A DNA stretch of 64,000 nt from Onchidella celtica. Lineage: Eukaryota > Mollusca > Gastropoda > Systellommatophora > Onchidiidae. The translations under genes and the position numbers were made by a program. The stretch's first letter is position 1; every line of letters begins with the position of its first letter. Where the stretch lies: contig OZ007579.1 of the NCBI GenBank assembly GCA_963931925.1, forward strand, positions 38,391,957 through 38,455,956, in the 5' to 3' direction. The notes under the pieces are model-generated. The model made no database searches, was not told where the DNA came from, and worked only from the letters and a program-made list of their open reading frames with translations. Positions 1-13,800 of this stretch are shown piece after piece.

Positions 1-122
1 TTATACTTTGTGCGTTGTTTGTCTTCTTGCGTGAATGTATCTGTTGGGTTCTTTGGTTGGAAAACTTTTCATTATACTTTGTGCGTTGTTTGTCTTCTTG
101 CGTGAATGTATCTGTTGGGTTT
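1..122 (+). repeat. Direct duplication of ~51 bp at window start
   Basis: Bases 1-51 (TTATACTTTGTGCGTTGTTT...) recur at 72-122 with a 20-base spacer. The left edge is cut by the window, so more copies may exist. Confidence 0.85.
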
Positions 123-1429
123 GATTAGGTATTTGGGGGAGGATGGGTAGGGAGGAGGAGAAAAACGGGGAGGGGGGGGGGGGAGGTGAAAGATAACTTG
201 GAGCATAAGGGGGCTGATTGTCTGAAAAAAAGGGTTGAGAACCGCTGTTCTATACGCCAATGGCCCATGACGCTAGAGAAACCTGTGCTGCTTTCAGTTC
301 TGAACTTGTTTTGTTTTCATCAAAACGGCAGCTGAGCACTGCGTGGCATCTAGCCTACATGCTAATTTTGCTGACGTGACTGAACCATGGTAATAATTGG
401 GTTGGTCTCTCATTGATGTCAGAGAAATTGGAAGACGACAGGGGAAGAACGCCAGTTGTCATAGACTACAAGTTTTTGTGTTACCTCCCTCAGCTCTTAG
501 CTAATATCTTTAGATTTGTTCCTCTAATACCGATTAAGTGAAAAACAACCGTTGTCCAGCAATAGGAGCAAATTTAAACAAGGCATCCTCTTTTTAACCT
601 ATGGAGTTTCAAACTTCAAAATGCGAATTTCTCCAAATCCTCATTTTGTGACAACTGACGTGTTTCCGCTATAGTCTTCATTTGTTTTTCTCAGGATGTG
701 TAAATTATTTGTTTCTAAGCACTGCATGGCGGTCTACATCACCATGGTGAAGCCTGATTGTTTTTATATGGATGACCTAAATGGCTGTCTTCAACAAATA
801 AAATCAGGGAGATCACAAGGCAAACAAACACCTTCATTATTACAAAACATGATTGTTGTCGTTATGGCCAGAGGACGAACATATCTTAGCTCGTCTCCAA
901 ATGAAGTTTCGTTATGCACCTCCTGGGGGAGAAATCTGGATATAGTTTAGATGTGTTCTTGAACTCGAAAGAAAAATAAATATTGTCATTCGTAAAATTT
1001 AATGTGCGCATTATCTTAGTTCGTACAAAATACTTTTTCTTTTTTTTTATCGGATATTTTGGGACATGCAGCACTCCATATTTCGTGTCTACATTTAATA
1101 ATTTCATATTTTTGGGGGGCATGGGTGGGGGGGGGGGGGGAGGTGCTTGGATGCAAAATCCACCCGTTTCTCTATCTGAATGGGCCAGATAGTCCGTCCT
1201 CTGCACCATTTACTATCATTTTCTTGTTAAATTAAAATGCAGCTTACACAACACTGTGGAACATTTGAAATGGCAGTACTGGTTATTTGTCACTGAATCT
1301 GTATAAACACGTGCATGCAAAAAACTAGATTTTTCCCTTGGGGCACCGCGGTTCTTTATCATTGTACGACTCCTAGCGATTACAAACTATGATTCTACGC
1401 CTCGCCGCTCGGGAGGAAATACTCACAAA
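123..1429. other. Non-coding, no gene seen
   Basis: AT-rich with G runs near 170-182 and 1127-1141. The short ORF at 696-950 shows no family resemblance. A search for the missing N-terminal T-box exon found nothing. Confidence 0.5.
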
Positions 1430-1850
1430 ACATACATTTCCTAAATAATCATCGCCTTCGTCAAGCTAAACTAGTTGGTCCGCTGACCCGAGCAATACAC
1501 AGATGTCATTTTTGAAGTTGAGTTTTGACCACAAATGTATAAATGGAGGCACAGAAGGGAATTTCCAGTCATACTTGTTAGTTCTACCCGAAGAAAATAT
1601 ACCTTTTGTTCCCGGCTCAAAATGTCAGAAGACTTTCATCTGTTCAACTCAGTCGTGGCTCAAAATCAACGAAAGTTAAATATATAGCGAACTTCAAGAT
1701 ATTCTCACCTACACCTTCACGATTTTCTAAGCATATAATGATATTTTGTAGAATTTAAGGGCCAGAGATTAAAAGCCTTTCATGATTACATTAGAGGCCT
1801 TACTGTCTTTATTATAGGCTGTAAAACCTATTCGTCTGCAGCCCTAGTTT
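1430..1850 (+). repeat. Dispersed repeat family 'GGCTCAAAA', copy
   Basis: Shares an extended alignment with 62540-63260: ACACAGATGT, CGGCTCAAAATGTC, CTGTTCAACTCA, GGCTCAAAATCAACGAAAGT and AAGCCTTTCA. Type unknown; no ORF. Further copies are at 19830-19990, 31830-32000 and 36540-36760. Confidence 0.6.
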
Positions 1851-2469
1851 GTGGAGGAAATTGTGACATTTTTCACACTAGTTGTATATAACACACTTTT
1901 GGACAAGTCATTGTGAAGTGACACTATTTTATTTTGTTCGCAGTTGATCACTTAATGAGTATGACAGAGTGTAATAAACTCATGAATTGTTGCTCGCACC
2001 TTCATCAAGGGTTTGTAATTTGACATCACGGATTGGATTTGTTTACACTCGCTGCCATATTACCGGTGGTCAATGAGGGTGTTGACAATTTTGATGCTGG
2101 TCACTGCTCCACGCTAATGGCGTAAATCATTTTTGACACTTTTGAGATAATTATTAGGAAAAAACTGTTTCTTTTCTTGTCATTTGGTGACTTATGCCAT
2201 TATGAATCTGTTGGATTCTTACATTTTCCTATTGGCACATTTCTTTTTCTATAATATCATCTGAAAGCCCTCATGCCCAGGAATGCAAAAAAAAACCCAA
2301 CCCTATCAGTTGCATTTTGGCATAAGTCTGACATATGCCATTATTGTACAGCAGTGACGGCAATTCTGACTGTTTGTCGCCCAATCTCACCCTCCCACCA
2401 TGTCAAAAACAATCCCACGCAAACCGAACAACGGCGTAAGCAAACTGACAAGCACCATTTAGAATTAAG

Positions 2470-3530
2470 GTCCGTTTATACTTCCACCTACGTTTTCTGT
2501 AGGTACCTACCACAGACTAATAAATTAACCAGACTGGAAACACGAGCTTCGGGCTGTGTCGTTTTTTACGGAATTTCCCGAGCGGCGACTGTATAACCAA
2601 CATGGCCGCCGCTCAGGAGATTCCAATTCTAGTTCTATCTGCAGTAGAAATTTCTTTTTATTTGTCAAGATTGGTTGTACATGTATTCATTTCTTGGTGC
2701 GGAACCAAACTTCTGCGTTCAGTAGGCGCGTGAGAATGGTATCATTCAAAATTGTAGCTATGCTGAAGCGTCGGTCGCTACCGTAAACCTATAATGGCGG
2801 ATGGTTCATGACCTTTCGCTGTTTTGTGACGTCACACAATGGGATCGTCCAGTCTGGGTATTTTATTAGTCTGTGGTACCTACAGAATTCGTGCACAATG
2901 GAAAATCTCTCTTTTGCTTCAGCTTACGACACTCTGGGTGTTTATACTGCCACTGACACCTACGACTGTCGTACGCGCATATAAAAGAAGTATATGATTG
3001 TCATACCTCAGTTGCGCGTAGGTGCAGACAAAAAGAAGTGTGTCCAATGGTTACTCCTTTTTTTCATTGGTGTGCTCTCTCTGTTCATACTGGCACGCGT
3101 TTTTATGTGTGTAGATCAAGGGACATTACTTTTCTAATCTTGGTATCCGTCAAAATAGACGGTGACAAATTAACTGCTGAAGTAAGAAATCGAACTTTTA
3201 TTTGGGTCAAAACACCACGAACTTCTTTTTATCAGTCAGCGATTGGGGCATTAAATGATGAAACTCTCCATGAGATTTTCGTGATTTGTTTACTGCGTGT
3301 ACAGAAAATTGGCGATGTCTAAGTTTTTCCATGCCTCTTTTCTTCCAGCACCACCACAAAATCAGTTTCTGTCGCCTCGTAAGTCCCATTTGCAACACAA
3401 AACTAGTGGTCATGCACTTCCAATTAGGTACCTACAGAAATCGTAGGTGGCGCTATAAACACACTTTTCCACGCGCGCGCTTCAATTTAGGTACGTACAG
3501 AAAACGTAGGTGGCAGTATAAACGGACCGT
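2470..3530. mobile_element. MITE with ~40-bp inverted repeats, hosting a nested hAT MITE
   Basis: The ends are inverted copies: GGTCCGTTTATACTTCCACC...(2470-2511) and the reverse of 3490-3530 (...GGCAGTATAAACGGACC). A second, inner right-end-like copy lies at 3424-3462. The 365-bp hAT-like MITE at 2511-2875 is inserted at the inner edge of the left repeat. No coding capacity is seen. Confidence 0.75.
2511..2875. mobile_element. hAT-type MITE, copy 1, with 8-bp target duplication
   Basis: 365 bp with terminal inverted repeats CACAGACTAATAAA...TTATTAGTCTGTG and a perfect 8-bp duplication GTACCTAC (2503-2510 and 2876-2883). Eight-base duplications fit the hAT superfamily. No ORF. Confidence 0.88.
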
Positions 3531-4035
3531 ATCTTAGGCTGATTTAGACCTGAGACACAGGATATCGAGACGAATCAATCCATTACATTCCGTCCGTCAA
3601 TTTGTGCGCGTATCATCGATGTTATCAATGCAACAATTCGCACCACACCATTCCATAATTGAACGGAAAAAGACTAGTACTCATTTTATTTATACGCGTG
3701 CAATTAGTGGACATATATAGATCTAGTATAGACCCTTTTAACTTACCGTCCTCCATATCACGTGATTTGTAAACAAAATGGCGTCGTGCCCCACTTTAGG
3801 GCAGAAGCGGTGGACAACGGTCGAACGATGCCATCCTCTTGTTGGGCACCCAACTGTACAAACCCGTTACATGCTGGTTCTGGCATAAAAATGCACCTTT
3901 GCTTTGAATGTGCACATATTCAGATGCCACCATCAAGGCAAGTGGAGGTTTTTGCCCTACACGGTGCTTTTCGAAGCCGTGCGGCTCCCCGCAAACAACC
4001 GTAACGCGGAAGTTGAAAAGGTCTATAGGCTCATT

Positions 4036-4800
4036 GCGGATATCGGCCATTTTAGTTGTCAGGCCCGACGCTTAACCATGGCGATGGTAGCATTGATTTT
4101 GATTCTGTCAATTCTTTCACTTCCTTTCCTTTGTTTACACGGATGGTAGGAAATCTGACCAGCTTGGATCCATCCTTTCCACCCCTGACATAACAGTCAA
4201 CTGCAATGCAACCAGCAAGCATTTTAACTGCTTAGACATATCTCGATGTTACACTCGTCAGCTGATCCACCCGCCATTTTAGGTGTCGGAAGTACAAAAC
4301 AAAAACACTCTGTGGCGTCATTCGCAATGGGCCTATAGTGAAAGAAGGATTGGTTCGTCTTGATATAGGCCCATTGCACATATCGGCCATCTTGATGTAA
4401 GGACTGACGCATCACCATGGCGACGGTAGCACTAATTTTGATTCGTTAGCTGATTTGCACTGCGAGCACTTGAGACGTCGCGAACCAACCGGCGGCGAGC
4501 TAAAAGTAGTTCATTACAGTAAACAATGGCACATGTGTACACGCACATGGGAGACGTTCGGTCAATCCTTTCACTTCCTTTCCCTTGTTTGCACGGCTGG
4601 TAGGGAATCTGACAAGCTTGGATCCATCCTTTCCACCCCTGTCATAACAGTCAACTGCAATGCAACCAGCAGGCATTTTAACCGCTTTAGACATAATTAT
4701 CTCGAAGTTACACTCATCAGTTGATCCACCCGCCATTTTGGGTGTCGGAAGAACAAAACAAAAACACTGTGACGTTATTCGCAATGGGCCTATTCTATGT
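4036..4800 (-). repeat. Direct duplication carrying truncated THAP-domain-like fragments
   Basis: Two similar segments (about 4036-4300 and 4378-4770) share blocks such as TATCGGCCAT and CCATGGCGA. On the - strand each encodes a short ORF start: 4676-4500 reads MPAGCIAVDCYDRGGKDGSK then LVRFPTS, and 4222 to about 4076 reads MLAGCIAVDCYVRGGKDGSK then LVRFPTI. The C-x4-C spacing and the FP resemble the first half of a THAP zinc finger, a domain often carried by transposons; the downstream Trp and C-x2-H are missing. A + strand sequence at 3829-3890 (CWAPNCTNPL) is similarly THAP-like. These are remnants, not a full gene. Confidence 0.45.
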
Positions 4801-4850
4801 CTCGGGTGAAACTGTCGAGTCATTTTAATTTATTTTTTTTCGGTTTCTGT

Positions 4851-5115
4851 TAAATAAAACCAGTCTCCAGACCAGATTGTTCTAAATTATTCCGTATCGA
4901 TTTTCTGTTGTGTCAAATGAAACCGGTCGGTTTCAAGACTCGGAGAAATTTACCTGTAAACAGATAGCCCTGCATATTTTTTTGTTGAAATCAGTTTCAG
5001 CAAATTAAAACCAGACCCTATAACATCCTGTTCGAAATTACGTCTTATCGATCTTCTGTTCTGGCAAATGAAATCAGTTGGTAGCAAGATTAAAAGAAAT
5101 TAACCGGTTAAGGTG
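4851..5115 (+). repeat. Imperfect direct repeat, ~150-bp period
   Basis: AATAAAACCAGTC...TATCGATTTTCTGTT...AAATGAAACC at 4851-4970 recurs as AATTAAAACCAGACC...TATCGATCTTCTGTT...AAATGAAATC at 5003-5115. Origin unknown. Confidence 0.55.
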
Positions 5116-5119
5116 TAGA

Positions 5120-5983
5120 CATGTGCATCTATTCATGTCGTGTCTGCGTGTAGGTATGGTATTTGGCTGTACAAACCAAACAAACAGTGGTCTGCAGAGG
5201 TTTGGTAATGCCCGTGACCAACTGCTTGACTGTATGCGCCAGGCCTCAAGTATAGAGCCTAGTACTGAGAATTTACATGTAACAGGTTCTCTACTCTGGT
5301 CTCGCTCATTAACCCTTTGACTACTGGCGCTTTGGGAGCTAACTTTTCACAAATATGGTTTCTATGAAGATCCATTTATTTCAATTACTTTAGATGGTAA
5401 ATATGAATTTAAATCAAGATATTTATCTGTATTGAAGAGCTGGTAATGGGCAACCAAAATCTGTAACTGGTAGGACAGTAGTGCTCACCGTAATACTGTT
5501 TCAGCATTGAAAGTGATAAAAACACGGGTCCACATTCACACTAGCTTGTGGGACTGTAGGGCAGTTTGTACAACGAACTTAACAGCGATAATTTCAAAAT
5601 TAAAAAAAAAAAATTAATTAATTTCACTCTTTGATTGGATGGATGCCCGGCGTTTCTGCCTGCTTTCTGCACGTCACTGCAAACCAAGGACAAAAATAAC
5701 CGCTTTGTCTCAATAATCCAGCTATGCTTCAACCAGTGATAGGAAGAAAACATAACCTTCGAGCAATATTGATAGTTCAACAGAGCAGATAATTATGTCA
5801 GCCAAGAAGGTGAAGTCTACCACTACCAGCACCAGCTCATGAGATAGAAAGAATTAAATTTTGTGTGCCATGACCATTTTGTAACTTGTAGGCTACGTCT
5901 GTAACAGCGACCTCGTCATGGTCAAATGGATACAGAAGCATTCCGCGGCCTTACTTCTTGTTTGTTCTATCTCCATTTTCTGA

Positions 5984-6022
<39 letters not shown>

Positions 6023-6480
6023 AACAAAACAAAACCCAACAACTGGAGATCTTTTAGTATGTAGAAGAGGTATAACAAATGCACACTTTGACACTTGTTA
6101 GAAATGCGTTGTGGCACTTATCAAGCTGTTTCACAGTTCCCATTTATTCTAACTCCTTATTATAATACTAAAGCCACAAACGTTTAACGTCGAATTTCTC
6201 AGTTGTGCAAAAAGGTGAACAAACAAGACGATATCTTACTGGGAACATCCATTTTGGATGTCCATCCATTCAGTCTTTTATATTGTTATCTACTTTTTTT
6301 TTCTTCCTTCGAGTGACATCAAAAAGAGTGATCGGAAATATCGTTCATCTCTCCTTTTTACACATTGCTGGCTGAATTATCAGCTTTATGGCATATGATG
6401 ATGTCTGAGTGCAGTTATAGTGTAACAGTAGGTTTTGTTTGTCATTGCATTGAATACACTAACGCGTATGAGAGACAGTT
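5120..6480. other. Non-coding, no gene seen
   Basis: Holds a CAA microsatellite at 5988-6021 and short random ORFs only. Confidence 0.5.
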
Positions 6481-6625
6481 TTGAAAGAGAGAAAGAGAGA
6501 GAGAGCGAGAGTCTCAGAGGGAGGGAGAGGGAGCATGAGAACGAGGGGAGAGAGAGAAAGAGAGAGAGCGAGAGTCTCAGAGGGAGGGCGAGGGAGCAAA
6601 AGAACTAGGGGAGAGAGAGAGAGTC

Positions 6626-6683
<58 letters not shown>

Positions 6684-6735
6684 TGAGAACAAGGGAGAGA
6701 GAGAACAAGGGAGAGAGAGAAAGAAAGACGGAGAG
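6481..6735. repeat. GA-rich microsatellite before tbr exon
   Basis: GAGA array with a GAGTCTCAGAGGGAGGG block occurring twice (about 6509 and 6573). Ends 110 bases before the tbr exon at 6849. Confidence 0.9.
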
Positions 6736-6848
6736 AAGTGTAGAACGGAAGCGACCCCCAGCCACTCATTGATAATTCACTACTAACCTCTAAATTTTCT
6801 CTTTATTCCTCCCCCAACACCACCTCCCCCTCCCTTTCTCCTTTGTAG

Positions 6849-6964
6849 CTGGAGGAGTTTACCACCACCCAGACTCACCAAATACGGGAGCCCACTGGAT
6901 GAAACAAGATGTGAGTTTTGGTAAACTCAAACTGACCAACAATAAAAACTGTAAACTGAAACAG
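6849..6964 (+). CDS. tbr: tbr exon: T-box, [14 protein letters not shown] part
   Basis: This exon follows the acceptor tttgtag and ends at CAG before gtaagt. The first two bases (CT) complete a codon from the preceding, unseen exon; 38 codons follow. It reads [18 protein letters not shown] and then [16 protein letters not shown]. These are the dimer/DNA-contact strand and the KLTNN motif of T-box domains. The loop after LTNN is shorter than in vertebrate Eomes, which has extra Asn residues there. Confidence 0.93.
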
Positions 6965-8207
6965 GTAAGTAATGCAGTCAGTGCAGGAGTTGCTGTGTTT
7001 TAGGTCTTTATTTTAGGAGGTTCACTGCTCTTGGCATGTACACCTCACTGTTTCCCATTTTTATTTTTCTTGCTATTGTTTCTGTGTGTTTTTGTGGTAG
7101 GGAATAGTTGGTTTGAGTGTGTGTGAGAGTGTGTAGAATTTTCCCCGTGGCAAACAGAAAAAAACAACAAAAAAGTTGTATATATAGCAAAGCCTCGCTT
7201 AAGAATTGTTTTACATCTGTATCATTCCCCAATTGGAGGCTTTGCAACATACAGCTTTTTGTTTTTGCCACATTTTGACTATGCTTCAAGCCATGCTGCG
7301 ACCGCATAGATTTTCTGTTCAAAAAAAAAAAAAAAAGACATTTGTTAGTAAATTTTCATTTACTTGCTGACCTGTCCATATAGTGGAAATGTATATATAT
7401 ATCACGACCACCTCTACTACTCAACATCACAATTATCATCGTTGACGTCACCACCATCACACCATCATCATCATCGTTATCATTTCACTACCAACGTTAC
7501 AATCATCATCATGATCATCATCACCATCATCATTACCACCACCACCACCAACACCACCACATCATCATCACCATCATCATCAACACCATTACCTCCAAAC
7601 TTACCACCACCATCATCATCATCATTCTACTCCTCCTCATCGTCACCATGATGTTCACCTCTTTCCTTGACCTCATCATCTGGAGCGAAAATCATCATCC
7701 TCACAGGCGTCAACCACATCATCACCTAATTCATCATCATCATCATCACCATTCTCATCCACCTCACAATCTCCCGTCCTCAGGTGATCCTCAACTCCAT
7801 GCACCGCTACCAGCCCCGTATCCACATTGCTGAGGAGGTGGACGGGGAGGAAGGGGAGGTGCTGCTGACCCACGCCTTCCAGGACACTCAGTTTATCGCT
7901 GTCACAGCTTATCAAAATACGGATGTGAGTATGAGCCTAACTCTCGTGTGTAACTGGGGTGGGTCGGGCAGTGGCAGGGGTGGGGGAGGGGTAGAGGACA
8001 GAGGGGGGAGAGCGAATGAGAAAGGGAAAGTGAGAGAGAGAGAGAGAGAGTGAGTGATAGAGACAGAAAGAGAGAGAGAGAGAGAGTGAGAAAGAGATGG
8101 AGAGAGAATGAGAAGAAAGAAAGAGATGAGAAGGAGAGAGAGAGAGAGAGGAGAGAGAGACGGGGAAAGAGTGAACGAGAGGGGGAGGGATAGAAAGAAA
8201 TAGGGAG

Positions 8208-8249
<42 letters not shown>

Positions 8250-10792
8250 ATTTCGGGCACTTTTACTACAAATTTCCCTGGAAGCTCTCAGAATACAATG
8301 TTTCAATGACACCTAAACTGTAGATAATTATATTCATTGTTTGAAACGGCAGTTATTCCATGTCCTGGCAAAAATTGATCCAAGGTACACAACCCATGAT
8401 AAAATGAGTTTTCATTTTGTTACGCCCCTTGCAATGTCAGCCAAATACAATTCTATTTCGGCGGTTATTTTCATTGCCAGGAACAAACTGATTAATCAGC
8501 GCAAATCGATAATGTGATTGTTTTTTCTTTTCTTTTGAAATGGAAAATAAAGTTTATTAGTAACAAAACCGTAGGCCTGAAGTATGACGGTGAAAGTGAA
8601 CTTAGCAAACTGTATGTGGAAAGCATTGGTGGATGCACATTTGTGTATGTGTGTGTGTGAGAGAGGGGGCTGGTGGGATACCATGAAATTGAAAGGCGAT
8701 ATGAACATTAGAATGTTTTTATTCATTAATTCAAATTTTTTATCAACAGATTTCATGTTTAAATTTGCTTATATTTGTTTTTATATATCATGTCACAGAA
8801 TTTTTAGACACTAGTTTTAAATTCTAATCTGTAGATTCCTTGAAGATTGAAAAAAGACAAAACGAAAAAAAACAAAACAAAACCCCCACAATATTCATTC
8901 AATTCTGCTTCATTAGCAAATTCTATTTGAACGATTTCTCTAATGTGTCAGTCAGACAAACTTTAGTTTTGCAGATCTTACACAATCAGTTTCTTGGACG
9001 AACATATGTTTTGGAACAATAAACTCAGAATTGAATGAGTTAAGCAGAATTTGTTTGCTAAGGGGCCGCGCGCACTATCCCGTTTCGCCTGCTGCACGGC
9101 GTGCAAACGCAGATTTTTGCTTGCTTGGCAAAGAGTTTACAGTGCTGCACGCCACGCTAAAGATTGCTTGCATTGAACGGATGGTTAATTTTAACATAGC
9201 ACTATCCTGTTTCGCCTGCTGCACGGCGTGCAAACGCAGATTTTTGCTTGCTTGGCAAAGAGTTTACAGTGCTGCACGCCACGCGAAAGATTGTTTGCAT
9301 TGAACGGATGGTTAATTTTAAACATAGTGCGCACCGGGCCTAAGGCGCATTGGCCGATTTTGATCAGCCAGCTAGTTTGGATGCTGACGTCATTAAAGTG
9401 AGTTTCACTAATACCCAACTAGTTTGCTGGTGTGCGAGGTGGCTTTGAAACTCCAAACATCAATGTTGTGACGCCACCAGCCAACAACCTGACTGGTCAG
9501 ATTCGGCTAGGGCGTATCGGGTTTTTGACACAGTGCAACGTAAAATAAAACCGGGTACACTTCATCCGTTCCACGTGACAGACCTGGGAAAGATGAATGC
9601 ATAAGTTTGACATCATTCTGTATTTTAATACCTCACTCACATTTTCAGATAACGAATGAAAAGATAAAATATAATCCATATGCGAAAGGCATGCAAGACA
9701 AGTCTAGGTAACTATACATTTTTGGAACCACAGAAACAGTGGACAGTGCAGAGAAATATTAGTAACAGATATCATTACATATAACATTTGTTGTTTTAAT
9801 GCGGCTAATATTTACTAATCATTTATACAGTGGGTGATACATCTGGAGGAACGTGGACAAACTATGGCAAGAAAGTTCCTACAAATGATTTTTCTGCCCT
9901 CTCTGGCTGGGTAAATCTAGGCGCGTGCCAGCCCATGTTGATCAATCAATAAGTTGGATGGTGAGGTCAAGACATTGAGTTCTAATGTCAGGCAACTACT
10001 CGGCAGGCACGTGAGGTTTCACCAAAGATACTAGACACGATAAGATGAGACACTCCCTTCTTCGCATACCTACAAAAATTGTGCACACGGTTAGAGCGCT
10101 GACGGGGGGGGGGGGGGGGGCAATGGCGCATTGCGTGAAAAGAATGCTTGGTATAATGGTACACTATGCGGATTTGTCACAGTGCTACTGCGACTGAAAA
10201 AAAAAAAAAAGCCAGAGTTTTCCCCTCAGCGAATGAAGTTATAATTACAAAATAAGTGACGTCAGTCAAGGCCTTCAGAGATGGCGGACAACATTTTCCC
10301 TATTTGGCTGTGCAAAATAATGCAGTGTTCATGACTTCCGCGCATTCGCCGCTAGGTGGCGGTGCGAAACCTGTGTACTCTAAACGCCCCAGTGGTCTCA
10401 TCTTACCGTTTCTTGTGTCTTTGGTTTCACTAAACCTTCAAGTCGTGACGTCACATCTAGCCAGCCGGCTCACCAATATCGACTGATGCACTCCTAGGGG
10501 AAATGTCTAGAATGTCGAAGTTTTGGACACTTCGTTCAGCAAATTCTCTAGATGTATCACTTACTGTGACATTGTTTGCTTTATCGCACGGAGTTGTCTG
10601 AGACACGGAGTCTGGTTGGTGACGATTGGTGAAATATGATCAAATTTTCACACCAAACAAAGATAATTTTAATTTGTTTATAGTGGTTCGCAACCATAGC
10701 AACGGCGATGGTAACAACAACATGGTTAATTACTATAACAAAAAACGAACAACAATAACAATACGAACTTCAACAACAACAACAACAACAAC

Positions 10793-10847
<55 letters not shown>

Positions 10848-13800
10848 CCAGCAAAAACAACAGCGTGAGCAAAAATGCCCATAAACCACGGAAGGGCCTA
10901 CTCTAGTTCATTGTTTTGTTGTTTTTTTTTTCATCCCAAGAAATTCGGATCGGAAATTTGAAATTACCTTATTTTAAACAAAAAACTGAACGAAAAGACA
11001 CAAAACAATTAATTCATTTCGACTCAGGAGAGTTAGAGTTTTCCTTCAGTTAAAGACTGTAAAATCCTGTTCGGTGGGCGGATCTTTTATGATTGCTGTT
11101 GGTTGCGAAATTGCCCCGTAACAGTTCAAGTCTCAGGGTCACAAAAATATAGGTCCGCCGCTGGTCTTGAATGTACACTCAAAAGGTTATCTCACCTTCC
11201 AAGAACCATGGATTGAGGCCAGTTTTCTTATTCATGAACACAAATTTTTATCATAATCTCTCACCAATCTTGGCCACCAGAATTCCCGCATCTGTCAATT
11301 CTTGCAATTGTTTGTCCAAAGTCTGGCTACTAACTTACTCACCATCATTGTTTTTTGTTCCTTTCTTTTTCTTATCCAAATTTTCAGATAACTCAGCTGA
11401 AAATTGACAATAATCCCTTCGCTAAAGGATTTAGAGACAGTTTCAACAGGTAAAAAAATAAAAAAATAAATGTTATTCACCTGTTTGAATTGTACGTATC
11501 TTTCAATATAGTTTGGTGTTTGTTAGTAAACATATTCTTGGAATAATTTGATATATTGAACAATTGAATTCATGATAAGAGAAGGTATCTTTCCACATTT
11601 TTGGATAATTCATAATCCTTCAAGTAAGAAATATCTTGATCGTTTAGTGCATGAGCAAAAATATTTGTAGACTTAAAAAAAAAACAAAAAAAAACAAACA
11701 AACAAAAAACAAAAACGTTCAATTCCGTCCCTGTTTATCAGTTTACATTTTCCTCATAGAGAAATAGAACAATGTAAATAGTATACGATTTTTAGAGATG
11801 TTTTGTGTGCTAATTTTCTTCCTTTTTAACTGTCCACCATTATATTTCTTATTTGATGTTCATTCAATGGTTGTTTATGCATTTTTACCTGCACTGGGTT
11901 TTGCTGAATACCTGTTCAGTTGTACACTATGCCATTTTATGTACATTACCTCTAGTATTTATTGTATAGTTAGTTTGTTCCATCAAGGAAAGAAGAAAAA
12001 TATACTTGAAACCATACGTGACATGCAAGACTTTAAGTGCGTAAGCAAAACATATGGGACATTTGGGACCTTAAATGTATATGGCCAAAAACTATGCCGG
12101 GAATAATTCTAACATGTGAACTGATGACATTCAAATTCCACTGCTCTTCAGTGGAGAGAACAGGTTAGACACTGTTTATTTGGTCTAGTTACTGACGCCG
12201 AGTTGGCAATTGCTTTGTTTCAGTGCCTGTTAACAATAATTTGGATGTTGTGCCAAAGTATGATAATATTACTTGCTACGCGTGGACTGTGTTTTGTATT
12301 GATGTTTGCAACACAATCAACCAGCTATTGTTTTTTTTTTCACTGACGTCACTAATACTTGTGTAATTACCATGCTTGAATATTAAAGCTGGGTTTTCAT
12401 GTGTACTGAAAGGAAACGGAAACGTCAAACCCTCCAAGTAGTGAAAATTAAAGAATGTTTTCATGTGTACAGGATCATCATAATTATGAAAACAGTCTTT
12501 GTTTTTACGACGTGATGGATTTTTGACGTTTCCGTTTCTGCACACATGAAAACCCACCTTAAAGCTGGGTTCTCATGTATACGGAAACGGAAACGGCAAC
12601 GGAAACGTCAAAAAGCCTTCAAGTAGTGAAATAGAAAGAATGTTTCCGCACGCCCTTTCCGTACACATGGAAACACTCTTTCTTTGTACTACATAAGGGA
12701 TTTTTTGCCGTTTCCGTTTCCGTACACATGAAAACCCAGCTTAAGCCGTGGTTTCACGTGCACGGAAACGGAAACGGCAAGGGAAACCGTCAAACACCCT
12801 TCGAGTAGTGAAACAGAAAAAGACGTGTTTTCATGTGTACTGAGATGCTGTTCCCATACACAAGGAAACACACTTTCCTTTTACTACTCTGCTTGATTTT
12901 TGAGGCCTCCGTTGGCGTTTCCGTGTCCTTGCTCATGAAAACACAGCTTGCTCAACCTTTTTATGTTCCTAGTAATAAGCATGTCTTAATGACGTCATAA
13001 TATAACATTAATATTTCGAGAGCTGATTTATTGGTAAATTATCGTTAACTTGGTTAAAAAAATCAACAACAACAAAAAAAACAACAACTGAATAACCCTC
13101 TTTATCAGGTTTACGATATATATAGACATATATACATATATATAATTATATATATATATGAAACAACAACCGGAATTTTACCCTTAGTTATCAGAAATTA
13201 ACCCCCAACTTACAAGACAAGCTGCGGGCTGTCAAGAGCTGCAAGTATGCCAAAGATCTGAAATTTTGGAAAAAGGAAAAAAATTCGAGTTGCGATATTA
13301 TATTTCATGGCCCTGGATTTGAATGTCGTGGTGCATATGGTGCATTTTTTTTTTTTTTGGGTGGTCCTTTGCTGTTGTTATTGAGAAAGACGTTTCTTCA
13401 GTGCCGGATGAAAACATAATCTGTGTAGCTCCCTGACAAAATGAGGCACATTTCGGCAATACCCGATTCGAGAAAATCACGAAAAGGCATCATAGGGTCA
13501 ATTTGATTGGGTTTTACGTTTTCAGTAGTTTTGAAAAGTTTAACTTCTTTACTATTCCTTTTCCAAATGATAATCCTGTTTGAGAAGGGTAAATGCCTCA
13601 AACTTGACTTTGACTTGAGTCAATCATCAATAATTTTGATCAAAAGCTGAAATTTTAAAAGCGTTTTTCTCAAAACTGTGGGTCTGCCACTTCCGGCTTT
13701 TGTAAGGCCAAAATTGGACACAATTGGGACGCGACAGCAATACAGTCGCATAGGCCTAATAATATGGATGCGTTTAGGCTATTTCCGTATATCTGAATTC

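Noticed and set aside
7902-8312. Ser/Leu-rich ORFs on the - strand
   Set aside because: Translations of the GA microsatellite in a tbr intron.
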